NCBI RefSeq assembly: GCF_000213805.1
Contig: NC_015556.1
Span: 4,293,001 to 4,357,000, forward strand
Direction of reading: 5' to 3'
Source: Pseudomonas fulva 12-X
GTDB lineage: Bacteria; Pseudomonadota; Gammaproteobacteria; Pseudomonadales; Pseudomonadaceae
DNA: 64,000 nt
Positions 53,205 through 61,976 of this stretch are shown here, in pieces. The notes beneath the pieces are model-generated. The model saw nothing but the letters and a program-made list of their open reading frames with translations, had not been told where the DNA came from and ran no database searches. The stretch's first letter is position 1. Every line of letters begins with the position of its first letter. The position numbers and the translations under genes are program-made.

Positions 53205-55118
53205 TCAGTACGACAGGTACGAAGAGCGCGTCAGCCCCAGACGCAGAGCGTCGAGGAACTGGGTACGCTCGCGGGCGGTGATGCGCGCGCTGGCCACCTT
53301 GTCGCGGTAGTGAGTCATCAGCTCCTCGGGCGACAGGTGCACGTAGCGCAGCATGTCTTCGATGGTGTCGTGGGTCTCGATACCGGCGTGGTAAATGCTG
53401 CCGTCGGCGTTCTGGTAGATGTTCACCGAGTCGGTGTCACCGAACAGGTTGTGCATGTCGCCGAGAATTTCCTGGTAGGCACCGACCAAGAAGATGCCCA
53501 GCACGTAGTCCTCGCCTTCGCGCAGCTCGTGCACCGGCAGGCTGGTCTCGATGGACTGCTCGTCGACGTACTGGTTGATTTTGCCGTCCGAGTCGCAGGT
53601 CAGGTCCTGCAGCACGGCGCGGCGCATCGGCTCCTCGTCCAGGCGGTTGAGCGGCAGGATCGGCAGGATCTGGCCGATGGCCCAGGTGTCCGGCAGGCTC
53701 TGGAACACCGAGAAGTTGCAGATGTACTTGTCGGCCAGCTTATCGTTGAGCTCGTCGAGCACCTGGCGGTGGGAACGCTGGCGCGCCTTGAGCTGGTTGT
53801 ACAGGCGGCGGCAGATGGCGAAGTAGCACTGCTCGGCCAGGGCCTTTTGCGGCAGGTCGAGCTTGCCGGCCGAATACTGCCCGGCCGCCTCGCTGACGTA
53901 GTGGGTGGCGCGCCAGTAGGTTTCGGCGACCATTTCCGGGTCGCTGTCCTCGAGCAGGTCAATCAGCACCTGTAGTACTTCGGGCTGCTCGATGCTGCGG
54001 TCGATCTCCGGCACGTCGTCGTTGTGGCGCTCGACGTCGGTCACCTGCACCAGCAGCAGCGCGTGGTGGGCGGTCATCGCCCGGCCACTTTCCGAGAAGA
54101 TGTGCGGGTGCGGAATCTCCTGGCGGTCGCAGAATTCCTTGAGCATGTCGACCACTGCGTCGGCGTAGTCTTCCATGTCGTAGTTGATCGAGCTGGCGTT
54201 GCGCGAATGGGTGCCGTCGTAGTCGACGCCCAGGCCGCCGCCGACGTCGATGTGATCGACCGGCAGGCCGAGGGCGCGCAGTTCGCCGTAATAGCGGATG
54301 GCTTCACGGAAGCCCTTGCGGTAGTCGGCGATGTTGGCGATCTGCGAACCCATATGGAAGTGCAGCAGGCGGATGCCCTGATCCAGGCCGGCCTTGCGGA
54401 AACGCTCGACCACCGACAGCAGCTGCGCGGCGGACAGGCCGAACTTGGACTTCTCGCCGCCGGTGTCCGCCCACTTGCTCGACGCCAGGGACGACAGACG
54501 CACGCGCAGGCCGATCTGCGGCGCCACCTTGAGTTCGGCGGCCTCCTCGATCACCAGAGCGACTTCCGATTCCTTCTCGATGACGATGAACACACTGTGG
54601 CCGAGTTTCTGGCCCATCAGCGCCAGGCGGATGAACTCGCGGTCCTTGTAACCGTTGCAGACGATGGTGCCGCCCTTCGGTGCCAGCGCCAGTACGGCCA
54701 GCAGCTCGGGCTTGGAACCGGCTTCCAGGCCGATGGAAACGTTCTCGGTGGCGATGATGTTTTCCACCACCGCTTCCTGCTGGTTGACCTTGATCGGGTA
54801 CAGCGCGGTGTAACGGTTGTTGTATTCCAGGCGCGCGATGCTGGCGTCGAAGGCGCCGGTCAGCTTGCGCACGCGGTCCTGAAGGATGTCCGGGAAGCGC
54901 ACCAGCAGCGGCAGCGACAAACCGCTCTGGCGCAGCTCCTCGACCTGCTCGTAAAGGTCGATCGGCGTGCTGCCCGGGCCGTTGGGGCGTACTTCGACGC
55001 GGCCGGCGTCATTGATCGAGAAGTAGCCGGCGCCCCAGTGGCGGATGCCGTAGACACTGCGGCTGTCGGCCACCGTCCATTGGCTTCCATCGTCCTTGCG
55101 TGTGCGTCGTGCGGCCAT
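53205..55118 (-). CDS. speA: Biosynthetic arginine decarboxylase
   Basis: 637 aa PLP-dependent fold-III enzyme making agmatine, a putrescine precursor. The N-terminus has [15 protein letters not shown]. The PLP-binding Lys is in YPIKVNQQ near residue 108, with [17 protein letters not shown] phosphate loop ([15 protein letters not shown]) near 290 and the C-terminal [20 protein letters not shown]. The length is normal for SpeA. The promoter is within the 133-base gap to yciH, where I see no specific motif. Confidence 0.97.
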   Translation of the reverse strand: MAARRTRKDDGSQWTVADSRSVYGIRHWGAGYFSINDAGRVEVRPNGPGSTPIDLYEQVEELRQSGLSLPLLVRFPDILQDRVRKLTGAFDASIARLEYNNRYTALYPIKVNQQEAVVENIIATENVSIGLEAGSKPELLAVLALAPKGGTIVCNGYKDREFIRLALMGQKLGHSVFIVIEKESEVALVIEEAAELKVAPQIGLRVRLSSLASSKWADTGGEKSKFGLSAAQLLSVVERFRKAGLDQGIRLLHFHMGSQIANIADYRKGFREAIRYYGELRALGLPVDHIDVGGGLGVDYDGTHSRNASSINYDMEDYADAVVDMLKEFCDRQEIPHPHIFSESGRAMTAHHALLLVQVTDVERHNDDVPEIDRSIEQPEVLQVLIDLLEDSDPEMVAETYWRATHYVSEAAGQYSAGKLDLPQKALAEQCYFAICRRLYNQLKARQRSHRQVLDELNDKLADKYICNFSVFQSLPDTWAIGQILPILPLNRLDEEPMRRAVLQDLTCDSDGKINQYVDEQSIETSLPVHELREGEDYVLGIFLVGAYQEILGDMHNLFGDTDSVNIYQNADGSIYHAGIETHDTIEDMLRYVHLSPEELMTHYRDKVASARITARERTQFLDALRLGLTRSSYLSY

Positions 55119-55251
55119 CGAGGGTTCCCCTGTTGCAGATAGGCTGATGCTGTCGATACGGTCGGGCGAGCATAGAGCCTGGAAATGACGATTGCTCGGC
55201 AGTGGACTGGCCGAGCAGTGAGTAAGTTTAGAGAGTCACGGGCGGCGGCGT

Positions 55252-55623
55252 TCAGCCACCGGATTTCTTGGCTTTGAAGCCGCGCTTGATCAGCTCGGCG
55301 AGCAGCAGTTCGACATGATCGCCCTGGATTTCGATAACGCCATCCTTGAGCGAGCCACCGCAGCCGCAGCGCTTCTTCAGCGCCGAGGCCAGCTCCTTGA
55401 GCGGCTCTTCGGCCAGCGGCACGCCACTGATGGTGGTCACCGTCTTGCCGCCGCGGCCCTTGGTTTCGCGGCGCACGCGGGCAATGCCGTCGCCCTCGGG
55501 AATCGTCGTGCGCGAACAGGTGCAGGCGTCCACCGGCTGCGAGCAATCCGGGCAATGCCGGCCTGCGTCGGTGGAGAACACCAGGCCACCGAGGCCGGCG
55601 AATGAAGAGGTTTTCTTGGCCAC
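55252..55623 (-). CDS. yciH: SUI1/eIF1-like translation initiation factor YciH
   Basis: 123 aa. An N-terminal Cys cluster (HCPDCSQPVDACTC) is followed by the SUI1 fold with VRRETKGRGGKTVTTISGVPL and CGCGGSLKDGVIEIQGDHVELL. Bacterial YciH proteins are eIF1-like and act in start-site fidelity or translation under stress. Same strand as speA; a single gene or loosely linked. Confidence 0.92.
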   Translation of the reverse strand: MAKKTSSFAGLGGLVFSTDAGRHCPDCSQPVDACTCSRTTIPEGDGIARVRRETKGRGGKTVTTISGVPLAEEPLKELASALKKRCGCGGSLKDGVIEIQGDHVELLLAELIKRGFKAKKSGG

Positions 55624-55729
55624 CGCGTTTTTTCCTCAGTGGATGGGAGCGGCGCAGTGTAACGACAAAGACAGCCAATGCTAAGAAGCGAAATGCGCCA
55701 CCCCCTGATGGATTGGCGACCCCGTGTCA

Positions 55730-56263
55730 CTAGCGATTGGCGAGATAGTGCTGCAACGCCACGAGCGAGTCGGGGCAGTAGGGCTTGAGCTCGGTATCGC
55801 GCTGCGCCGCTTCGAGACTCATGAAGCGCGCCTCCAGGACCTCCTCGGGCTGCGGCACCAGCGGCGCATCGGACACCGCCGAAAACACCGCGCACCAGAT
55901 ACGGTTCTCCGGCTGATCGAAGAAGAAGCGGCCATGGTCACGCAGCACTGCATCGCCGATGCCCAGTTCTTCGGCCAGCTCGCGCTCGGCCGAACGTGCG
56001 TAGCTTTCACCAGCCGCCACCATGCCACCGGCGGCGATATCCCAGTAGCCCGGATACACCGCCTTGCTCAGGGTGCGGCGATGCACGCACAGCTCACCGG
56101 CAGAGTTGAATAGAAGGATGAAGGTGCCGCGACCGATCAGGCCGCGGCTACGCAGTTCGGCGCGTGGTAGGGCGCCTAACACTCGGTCCTGTTCATCGAC
56201 CCAGGCGATCAGCTCGGCATCCGAGGCAGCGCGGTGCGCCACCTCGGCGTTGGCAGCAGCCAT
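55730..56263 (-). CDS. Nudix hydrolase (Idi/YfcD-like)
   Basis: 177 aa. A complete Nudix box GGMVAAGESYARSAERELAEELGI (given here in two halves: GGMVAAGESY, then ARSAERELAEELGI) is near residue 78, with LCVHRRTLSKAVYPGYWD just before it, as in the YfcD subgroup. The substrate is unknown. It begins 3 bases after the stop of the DUF2333 gene and is probably cotranscribed with it. Confidence 0.87.
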   Translation of the reverse strand: MAAANAEVAHRAASDAELIAWVDEQDRVLGALPRAELRSRGLIGRGTFILLFNSAGELCVHRRTLSKAVYPGYWDIAAGGMVAAGESYARSAERELAEELGIGDAVLRDHGRFFFDQPENRIWCAVFSAVSDAPLVPQPEEVLEARFMSLEAAQRDTELKPYCPDSLVALQHYLANR

Positions 56264-56266
56264 CGA

Positions 56267-57334
56267 TCAGCCCTGTGACAGCAGCTGACGCAGGTCGATC
56301 ACCGCGGCGTTGGCCCGAGAGATGTAGTTGGCCATCACCAGCGAGTGGTTGGCGAGGATGCCGTAGCCACTGCCGTTGAGTACCATGGGGCTCCACAGCG
56401 TGGCCTGGGCAGCCTCCAGCTCGCGGATGATCTGTCGCACGCTGACCGTGGCGTTCTTCTTGGCCAGCACGTCGGCGAAGTCGACTTCGATGGCGCGCAG
56501 CAGGTGCGACAGCGCCCAGGCCTGGCCGCGGGCTTCGTAGAACACGTTGTCGATCTGCAACCACGGAGTTTCGTAGGTGCGCTCGGTGACTTCCGGCACC
56601 TGGCCCTGGGCCAGCTCGGTGTTCTCGTTCACGTCGGTGTTCAGGCGCACCTGGCCGACGCTGGCGGACAGGCGCTGGGACAGCGAACCCAGACGCGTGG
56701 CGACGTCGCCGAACCAGTTGTTCAGGTTGTCGGCGCGGGTATAGAAGCGCGCACCGCTCTGGCCCGGCTCGGACAGGCGAGCGAGGTAGCGATCCAGCGA
56801 GTCGATGCCCTCGCGGTACTTGGACTCGGTCGAAGGCAACGCCCAGCTGCGGTTGTCGAAGTTGAAGTTCGGCTCGGCGCGGGCCAGGTCGCCATCCTCG
56901 GTGGATTGCGACTGCGAACGGGCGAAGTCCTTGCGCAGCGCGCGGGAGAAATCACGCACCTGCACCACCACGCCGTATTCCCAGCTCGGCATGTTGTCGA
57001 GCCACAGGCCCGGCGGCGCCAGGTCATTGGCCAGGTAGCCGCCCGGCTTGTCGAGCAGGGTCTCGGCGACCTGTTTGAGGGTTTCCACGCTGGTATAGCC
57101 GGTCACCACCTGGCGGTTGGCTTTCTCGGCCGCGGCCTGTACGCGCTGTTGCACGGGAAACAGATCCGGCTCCTGGCTCCAGTACCAGCCGACGACCAGC
57201 GCCACCAACAGATAGATGCCCAGCAGGCTGGCGATGACGCGGCCAATACCGCCGCCAAGGCGACGACGAGAGCCGGAGCTGGCACCGTCATCGGCAGAGG
57301 CGGTGCCGGTGGTGCGGTTCTTCCAATCGAGCAT
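56267..57334 (-). CDS. DUF2333 family membrane-anchored protein
   Basis: 355 aa from ATG 57334, with AAGGA 9 bases upstream. A Gly/Arg/Ser-rich cytoplasmic N-terminus (about 30 residues) is followed by one transmembrane helix (VIASLLGIYLLVALVVGWYW) and a long periplasmic helical domain with WEYGVVVQVRDFSRALRKDFARSQ. The family is widespread in gamma-proteobacteria and has no known function. First gene of a pair with the Nudix hydrolase. The 283-base gap to the next element holds nothing clear. Confidence 0.85.
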   Translation of the reverse strand: MLDWKNRTTGTASADDGASSGSRRRLGGGIGRVIASLLGIYLLVALVVGWYWSQEPDLFPVQQRVQAAAEKANRQVVTGYTSVETLKQVAETLLDKPGGYLANDLAPPGLWLDNMPSWEYGVVVQVRDFSRALRKDFARSQSQSTEDGDLARAEPNFNFDNRSWALPSTESKYREGIDSLDRYLARLSEPGQSGARFYTRADNLNNWFGDVATRLGSLSQRLSASVGQVRLNTDVNENTELAQGQVPEVTERTYETPWLQIDNVFYEARGQAWALSHLLRAIEVDFADVLAKKNATVSVRQIIRELEAAQATLWSPMVLNGSGYGILANHSLVMANYISRANAAVIDLRQLLSQG

Positions 57335-57617
57335 GGCGATTATCCTTTGATCAGCGACGTACAGGGCTTCGACCACAGGCCTCTGGGAGGGTTGCGCCAA
57401 TACTTGGGGCACCCATGGCCTGCAGCGAGACTACGCTGCCACTATAAGGGAAGGCTGCCTCAGCGCGCAGTGCGGCAAGCTGTTCACGACGTAACAGACC
57501 GGCGCCAGCGGTTGTATCAGGTATGACAAAGGCTGCGGTGCGAGTCACAACACTGGCGTCATAGGAATGGCAAAATAGTCACCCAGTGATAGCATGAGGC
57601 CATCACCGGCAGGCTTA

Positions 57618-57771
57618 GAGCCTGTTCAAAGTCTTGCGAGCTAGAGCAATGCAAGGCCTGGGCGGCCCCACGAAAACAGGCGAGGACGCGGAGTTTACGA
57701 GCTGTAAATGAGCAGTCCGAGCCTGTTTTTAACGCCGCAGTGCCGACGCGCAGCAGAGTTTGAACAGGCTC
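57618..57771 (+). mobile_element. MITE-like structured element, copy 1, directly upstream of gcbA
   Basis: The left end GAGCCTGTTCAAAGTCT and right end AGAGTTTGAACAGGCTC are inverted repeats (one mismatch), with TTA on both outer sides (57615-57617, 57772-57774). Inside, AAAACAGGC (57673-57681) pairs with GCCTGTTTT (57721-57729), and TTTAC pairs with GTAAA in the loop. No ORF. It ends 27 bases before the gcbA ATG, so it forms the gcbA leader and probably its promoter region. Same orientation as the copy at 59424. Confidence 0.78.
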
Positions 57772-57798
57772 TTACAATACTTACGCAGATTACAGGCC

Positions 57799-59412
57799 AT
57801 GACCGACCACGAAGACCCCAGCCGCGACCGGCTCAAACAGCACTTCGCCCAACGGGTGATCAACCAGGCGCGCCAGGTTCTGGAAGTCTGGCAGCGCCTG
57901 CAGCGCGCGGAGTGGAACGAGGCCGGCATGCAGGAGCTGCAGGAAGCCGCGCAGTTGCTGCAGCGCTACGCCGAGCGCTTCGAGCAGGTCGAGCACCGCG
58001 AGCTGGGCAAGCGCATCGTCGCTTGCCTGAGCGTGGTGGATGCCAACCGCGGCCGCCTCAACAGCGAAGTGATCAGCGAACTCAACCAGCTGATGCAGCG
58101 CCTGTCGCGCACCGGCCTGCGTCACGGCGACCGCTTCGAGCACACCACCCTGCCGCCGCTGCGCAAACCGGTGTACATTGCCCTGCAGCACCTGGAGCGT
58201 GCCGAGCGCCTGGCCCAGCAGCTGGAATTCTTCGGCATGAACGCCAAGCCGCTGGATACCGCCAACGCCTTTCGCGCCGCCATGCTCGAACGCCACCCGG
58301 CGGCCCTCGTCATGGAGATCGACTTCGCCGGCCCAGGCAACGGCCTGCAACTGGCCCAGGCGGTTCAGGAAGGCTTGCAGGAAAAGATTCCGGTGCTGTT
58401 CTACAGCCACGAAGACACCGACACCCCGACCCGCCTGGCCGCCGTACGCGCCGGCGGGCGCGAATTCTTCACCGGTTCCATGGATGCCTCGAGCCTGCTC
58501 GAACGCATCGAAGTGCTCACCCACGTTGCCCAGTACGAGCCCTACCGCGTGCTGATCGTCGATGACTCCCGCGCCCAGGCCACCCACACCGAGCGGGTGC
58601 TGAACAGCGCCGGTATCGTCACCCGCACCATCACCGAGCCGATCCAGGCGATGGACGAGCTGGCCGAATTCCAGCCGGACCTGATCATCCTCGACATGTA
58701 CATGCCGGCCTGCAACGGCACCGAGCTGGCCCAGGTGATCCGCCACAACGACCGCTACGTCAGCGTGCCGATCATCTACCTGTCCGCCGAGGACGATCTG
58801 GACAAGCAGCTGGACGCCATGAGCGAGGGCGGCGACGACTTCCTCACCAAGCCGATCAAGCCGCGCCACCTGATCGCCACGGTGCGCAACCGCGCCGACC
58901 GCGCGCGCAGCCTCAAGGCGCGCATGGTGCGCGACAGCCTCACCGGCCTGTTCAACCACACCCATACCCTGCAACTGCTCGAAGACGCGCGCTTCCGCGC
59001 CCAGCGCGACGAGCAGCCGCTGACCTTCGCGATGATCGATATCGACTACTTCAAGAAGGTCAACGACAACTACGGCCACCCCATGGGCGACCGGGTGATC
59101 AAGAGCCTGGCGCTGTTTCTCAAGCAGCGCCTGCGCAAGAGCGACTGCATCGGCCGTTACGGCGGCGAAGAGTTCGCCGTGGTGATGCCCAACACCGACG
59201 CCCAGACCGCAGCCAAGGTGCTGGACGACGTACGCGCGCGCTTCGCCGAGATCCACTACCCCGCCCCCCCCCACGACCTGAGCTGCACCTTCAGCTGCGG
59301 CATCGCCGAGCTGGTCGACGATCTGGACAGCAAACATCTGTCGCAGCGCGCCGACGAGGCGCTGTACCGTGCCAAGAATGGCGGGCGCAACCGCGTCGAG
59401 GTCTATAGCTGA
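57799..59412 (+). CDS. gcbA: Diguanylate cyclase GcbA with two receiver domains
   Basis: 537 aa from ATG 57799. An N-terminal helical region (1-120) precedes a degenerate receiver domain (about 130-255). A second receiver (about 260-375) has VDDS, phospho-acceptor Asp in LIILDMYMP, and Lys in LTKPIKP. The GGDEF domain (about 385-537) has active site RYGGEEFAVV and inhibitory I-site R-K-S-D. It makes c-di-GMP and promotes attachment; the PA4843 counterpart is GcbA/AdcA. The ribosome-binding site is weak (ACAGG). A run of nine C at 59264-59272 lies in the GGDEF coding region. MITE-like elements flank both ends. Confidence 0.93.
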   Translation: MTDHEDPSRDRLKQHFAQRVINQARQVLEVWQRLQRAEWNEAGMQELQEAAQLLQRYAERFEQVEHRELGKRIVACLSVVDANRGRLNSEVISELNQLMQRLSRTGLRHGDRFEHTTLPPLRKPVYIALQHLERAERLAQQLEFFGMNAKPLDTANAFRAAMLERHPAALVMEIDFAGPGNGLQLAQAVQEGLQEKIPVLFYSHEDTDTPTRLAAVRAGGREFFTGSMDASSLLERIEVLTHVAQYEPYRVLIVDDSRAQATHTERVLNSAGIVTRTITEPIQAMDELAEFQPDLIILDMYMPACNGTELAQVIRHNDRYVSVPIIYLSAEDDLDKQLDAMSEGGDDFLTKPIKPRHLIATVRNRADRARSLKARMVRDSLTGLFNHTHTLQLLEDARFRAQRDEQPLTFAMIDIDYFKKVNDNYGHPMGDRVIKSLALFLKQRLRKSDCIGRYGGEEFAVVMPNTDAQTAAKVLDDVRARFAEIHYPAPPHDLSCTFSCGIAELVDDLDSKHLSQRADEALYRAKNGGRNRVEVYS

Positions 59413-59423
59413 AAGGTGCCTCA

Positions 59424-59607
59424 GAGCCTGTACAAAGTCTCGTGAGCTAGAGCAATGCAAGGCCTGGGCGGCCCCGCAAAAACAGGCGAGGACCGGTCGG
59501 AGTCGTGCTCGACTTTACGAGCTGTAAATGAGCAGTCCGACTGGGCTGGCAATCCAGCCTGTTTTTAACGCCGCAGTGCCGACGCGCAGCAGACTTTGAA
59601 CAGGTTC
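59424..59607 (+). mobile_element. MITE-like structured element, copy 2, directly downstream of gcbA
   Basis: Left end GAGCCTGTACAAAGTCT and right end AGACTTTGAACAGGTTC. The first ~50 bases are almost identical to copy 1. Arms AAAAACAGGC (59478-59487) and GCCTGTTTTT (59557-59566) pair, with about 30 extra bases in the stem region (a GTCGTGCTCGAC-type dyad and CTGGGCTGGCAATCCAG). It begins 11 bases after the gcbA stop. Same orientation as copy 1. No clear target duplication remains. Confidence 0.78.
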
Positions 59608-59653
59608 TGAAGCCGGCGACCACCTATCAGTCCACTGGCGCCAACCATGTGGC

Positions 59654-59671
59654 ACGTCACCTGACTGTCAC
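59654..59671 (+). promoter_or_regulatory. Candidate Pho box upstream of ctpL
   Basis: ACGTCAC-CTGA-CTGTCAC: two 7-mers with GTCA cores separated by 4 bases, the spacing of a PhoB site (consensus CTGTCAT repeats). It lies 74 bases before the ctpL ATG, with a weak -10 TAACGT at 59682. PhoB control agrees with the phosphate-chemotaxis role of CtpL. Confidence 0.5.
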
Positions 59672-59744
59672 ACAGGCGCAATAACGTACCGGGCATCGCA
59701 CTGCATGGCGCAGTGCTATCAATGCCCGGACGTCGATTCGAACC

Positions 59745-61709
59745 ATGCGCCTCAAATCCCTCACCAACCTCAACACCCTCTTGCTGGTGGGCATCGGCAT
59801 TGCCCTGGCCTGCACGCTATGGTGGTCGCAGCGGGCATTGGAGCGCCCCTATGTGCTGATGGAGCAGTACCTGGAACTCTCGCAACAATTCCAGCGCGAG
59901 GCCGCCGGCAACATTCTCGGCTATCTGGAGAGCGGCGATGCGCTGCGCCACAGTGCCGCCCTGCAGAACCTCGACACGCTGCAGGTGAAGGTCGACGCAC
60001 TACCGGCCAAGCTCACCGGTGATCTGGGCAGCAGCCTGGGCGAGCTGAAGGCATTCGCCGCCGAGCAACTGCTCGCCGCCGGCAAGCTGTCTGGCGACCC
60101 GCAGGGCCTGCTGATCCAGGCCGAACGGGAGATGGCCGATGCGCTGGCGGGGCTCACCCGCTACGCCGACGAGGGCCAGGGCGAAAACGCCAACGCCTAC
60201 CGCGCGCCGCTGTTCGAGGCTGCGCAACATCTGGCCCGGCTGGCCCTGGCGCGCAGCAAGCTGGTCAGCAGCGGGCGCGCCGAACTGGCCGCCGATGTGG
60301 AGCGGGAGGTGCAGGCTCTGCAGGGCAAAGCCAAGACGATCAGCGCGCTGCCGCTGCTCGGCATCACCGACCAGACGGCTTCGGGCAGCGATGCCTTCGC
60401 TTCCCTGATGGGCCTGGACAGCGACAGCCAGGCGAGCGAAGCCGAGGATCGCGGCATTGCCCTCAAACGTGAGCTCGACAGCCTGCTGGCACGCTATCCC
60501 GGCGAACTGGCGCGCACCCGGGCGCTGATCGAACAACGCGCACAGCTGGCCGACACCACCCGCGCCCGCCTGGATGCCGTGCAGCAATCATTCACTGCGC
60601 TGGAGCCCCAGGTGCGCGCCGAGCACGGGCGTATCCAGGGCGAAGTGCGGCTGATCCTCGGCATCATGGTGGCGCTGATCCTGCTCACCGCGCTGATCAT
60701 CGACACTCTGCAACGCCGCCTCAGCCGCTTGCTCGAGCGCCTGGTGCCGGCGCTGTCGGCCTGGGCGTCGGGCGACTTCGCGGGCGAGATCCACCTGGCC
60801 ACCAACACCCGTGAGCTGCGCAATATCGAAGAGTCGCTCAATCGCCTGCGTCGCTATCTGGTCGAACTGGTGGGCACCATTCACCAGCACGCCGACCAGG
60901 TCTCGGCGTCCAGCCATACCCTGGCAGATCTCAGCAGCGGCCTGCACGAGGGTGCCGAGCGCCAGGCCAGCGATACCGCCCAGATTCGCGACGCCCTGGG
61001 CGAGCTGGAAGCCACCATCCTGCAGGTGGCGGGCGATGCCAGCCAGACCGCCACCGCCGGCCGCGATGCCGACCGCGCCCTCGCCCAGGGCCAGAAAGTC
61101 ATCGGCAACAGCCTCTCCGGCCTGCATGCCCTGGTCGAGGAAGTACAGGGCAATGCCCAGGCCATCGAACACCTGGCCACGGAAACGGCGACCATCGGCA
61201 GCGTGCTGACGGTGATCCGCAGCATCGCCGAGCAGACCAACCTGCTGGCCCTCAACGCGGCCATCGAGGCGGCGCGCGCCGGCGAAGCAGGCCGCGGTTT
61301 TGCTGTGGTCGCGGACGAGGTGCGCTCGCTGTCGCTACGCACCAGCTCGGCCACCGCGCAGATTCAGGAGGTGATCGGCCGCCTGCAGCAGGCCGCCAAC
61401 GACTCGGTGCAGGCCATGCGCAGCCAGGTCGAACATGCCGAAGCGACCGCCGACCAGGCCCGCACCGCCGACGGTGCGCTGGACGAGATCGTCGGCGCCA
61501 TCGGCACCATCGCCAGCATGGCCGCGCGCATCGCCGAAGCCACGGCGTACCAGGGCAGCGCCGTCAGCGAGATCCGCGACCACAGCGAGCGCATTCACCA
61601 GCTGGGCGGCGACAACCTGCAGCGCATCGGCCAGGGCCGGGCACAGAGCGTCGAGTTGCAGGCGTTGAGCGGTCAGCTGGATCGGGCTGTGCAGGCATTT
61701 CGCGTGTAA
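59745..61709 (+). CDS. ctpL: Methyl-accepting chemotaxis protein, CtpL-like
   Basis: 654 aa. TM1 at residues 9-29. A long all-helical periplasmic domain (about 30-305), consistent with a bimodular helical sensor, precedes TM2 ([17 protein letters not shown] near 306-323). HAMP follows, then the signalling domain with hairpin [23 protein letters not shown] (shown in part) near 485. There is no C-terminal CheR-tethering pentapeptide. Position between gcbA and dsbD matches P. aeruginosa ctpL, the low-phosphate taxis receptor; the upstream Pho box supports this. The ligand could differ. Confidence 0.82.
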   Translation: MRLKSLTNLNTLLLVGIGIALACTLWWSQRALERPYVLMEQYLELSQQFQREAAGNILGYLESGDALRHSAALQNLDTLQVKVDALPAKLTGDLGSSLGELKAFAAEQLLAAGKLSGDPQGLLIQAEREMADALAGLTRYADEGQGENANAYRAPLFEAAQHLARLALARSKLVSSGRAELAADVEREVQALQGKAKTISALPLLGITDQTASGSDAFASLMGLDSDSQASEAEDRGIALKRELDSLLARYPGELARTRALIEQRAQLADTTRARLDAVQQSFTALEPQVRAEHGRIQGEVRLILGIMVALILLTALIIDTLQRRLSRLLERLVPALSAWASGDFAGEIHLATNTRELRNIEESLNRLRRYLVELVGTIHQHADQVSASSHTLADLSSGLHEGAERQASDTAQIRDALGELEATILQVAGDASQTATAGRDADRALAQGQKVIGNSLSGLHALVEEVQGNAQAIEHLATETATIGSVLTVIRSIAEQTNLLALNAAIEAARAGEAGRGFAVVADEVRSLSLRTSSATAQIQEVIGRLQQAANDSVQAMRSQVEHAEATADQARTADGALDEIVGAIGTIASMAARIAEATAYQGSAVSEIRDHSERIHQLGGDNLQRIGQGRAQSVELQALSGQLDRAVQAFRV

Positions 61710-61748
61710 GCGAAGAAAAAGGCCAAAGTGGCCGTTCGCCGATCCACT

Positions 61749-61797
61749 GCGGGAGCGCGCCATGCGCGCGAAAATCGCGGGCATCGCGCGCTCCCAC
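61749..61797. repeat. REP-like GCGGGAGCGCGCC ... CGCTCCCAC
   Basis: Nearly identical to the 50999 unit, including the GATCCACTG lead-in and the CATGCGCGCGAAAA core. It lies 40 bases after the ctpL stop in the 267-base gap to dsbD; the remainder shows no recognised site. Confidence 0.7.
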
Positions 61798-61976
61798 AGA
61801 TACTGCCCCAATGACCGTTACCGCCACGAACCCGCCATCTGTGCGGCCTTATGCCGCACAACTCCCCCCAAGGACAGACGTCCCCAAGCCAGGCGCAACC
61901 ATCACTTACTGCGCCGCCCATGGCGCGGCGTGCTGGCTCCGTTATCATGGCGCGATCACTGCCCCACGAGATGCTC

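Noticed and set aside
57601..59610. gcbA plus its flanks as a composite transposon
   Set aside because: gcbA sits in its usual neighbourhood (DUF2333 before, ctpL after), so the gene itself was probably not mobilised; only the small elements appear to have inserted.
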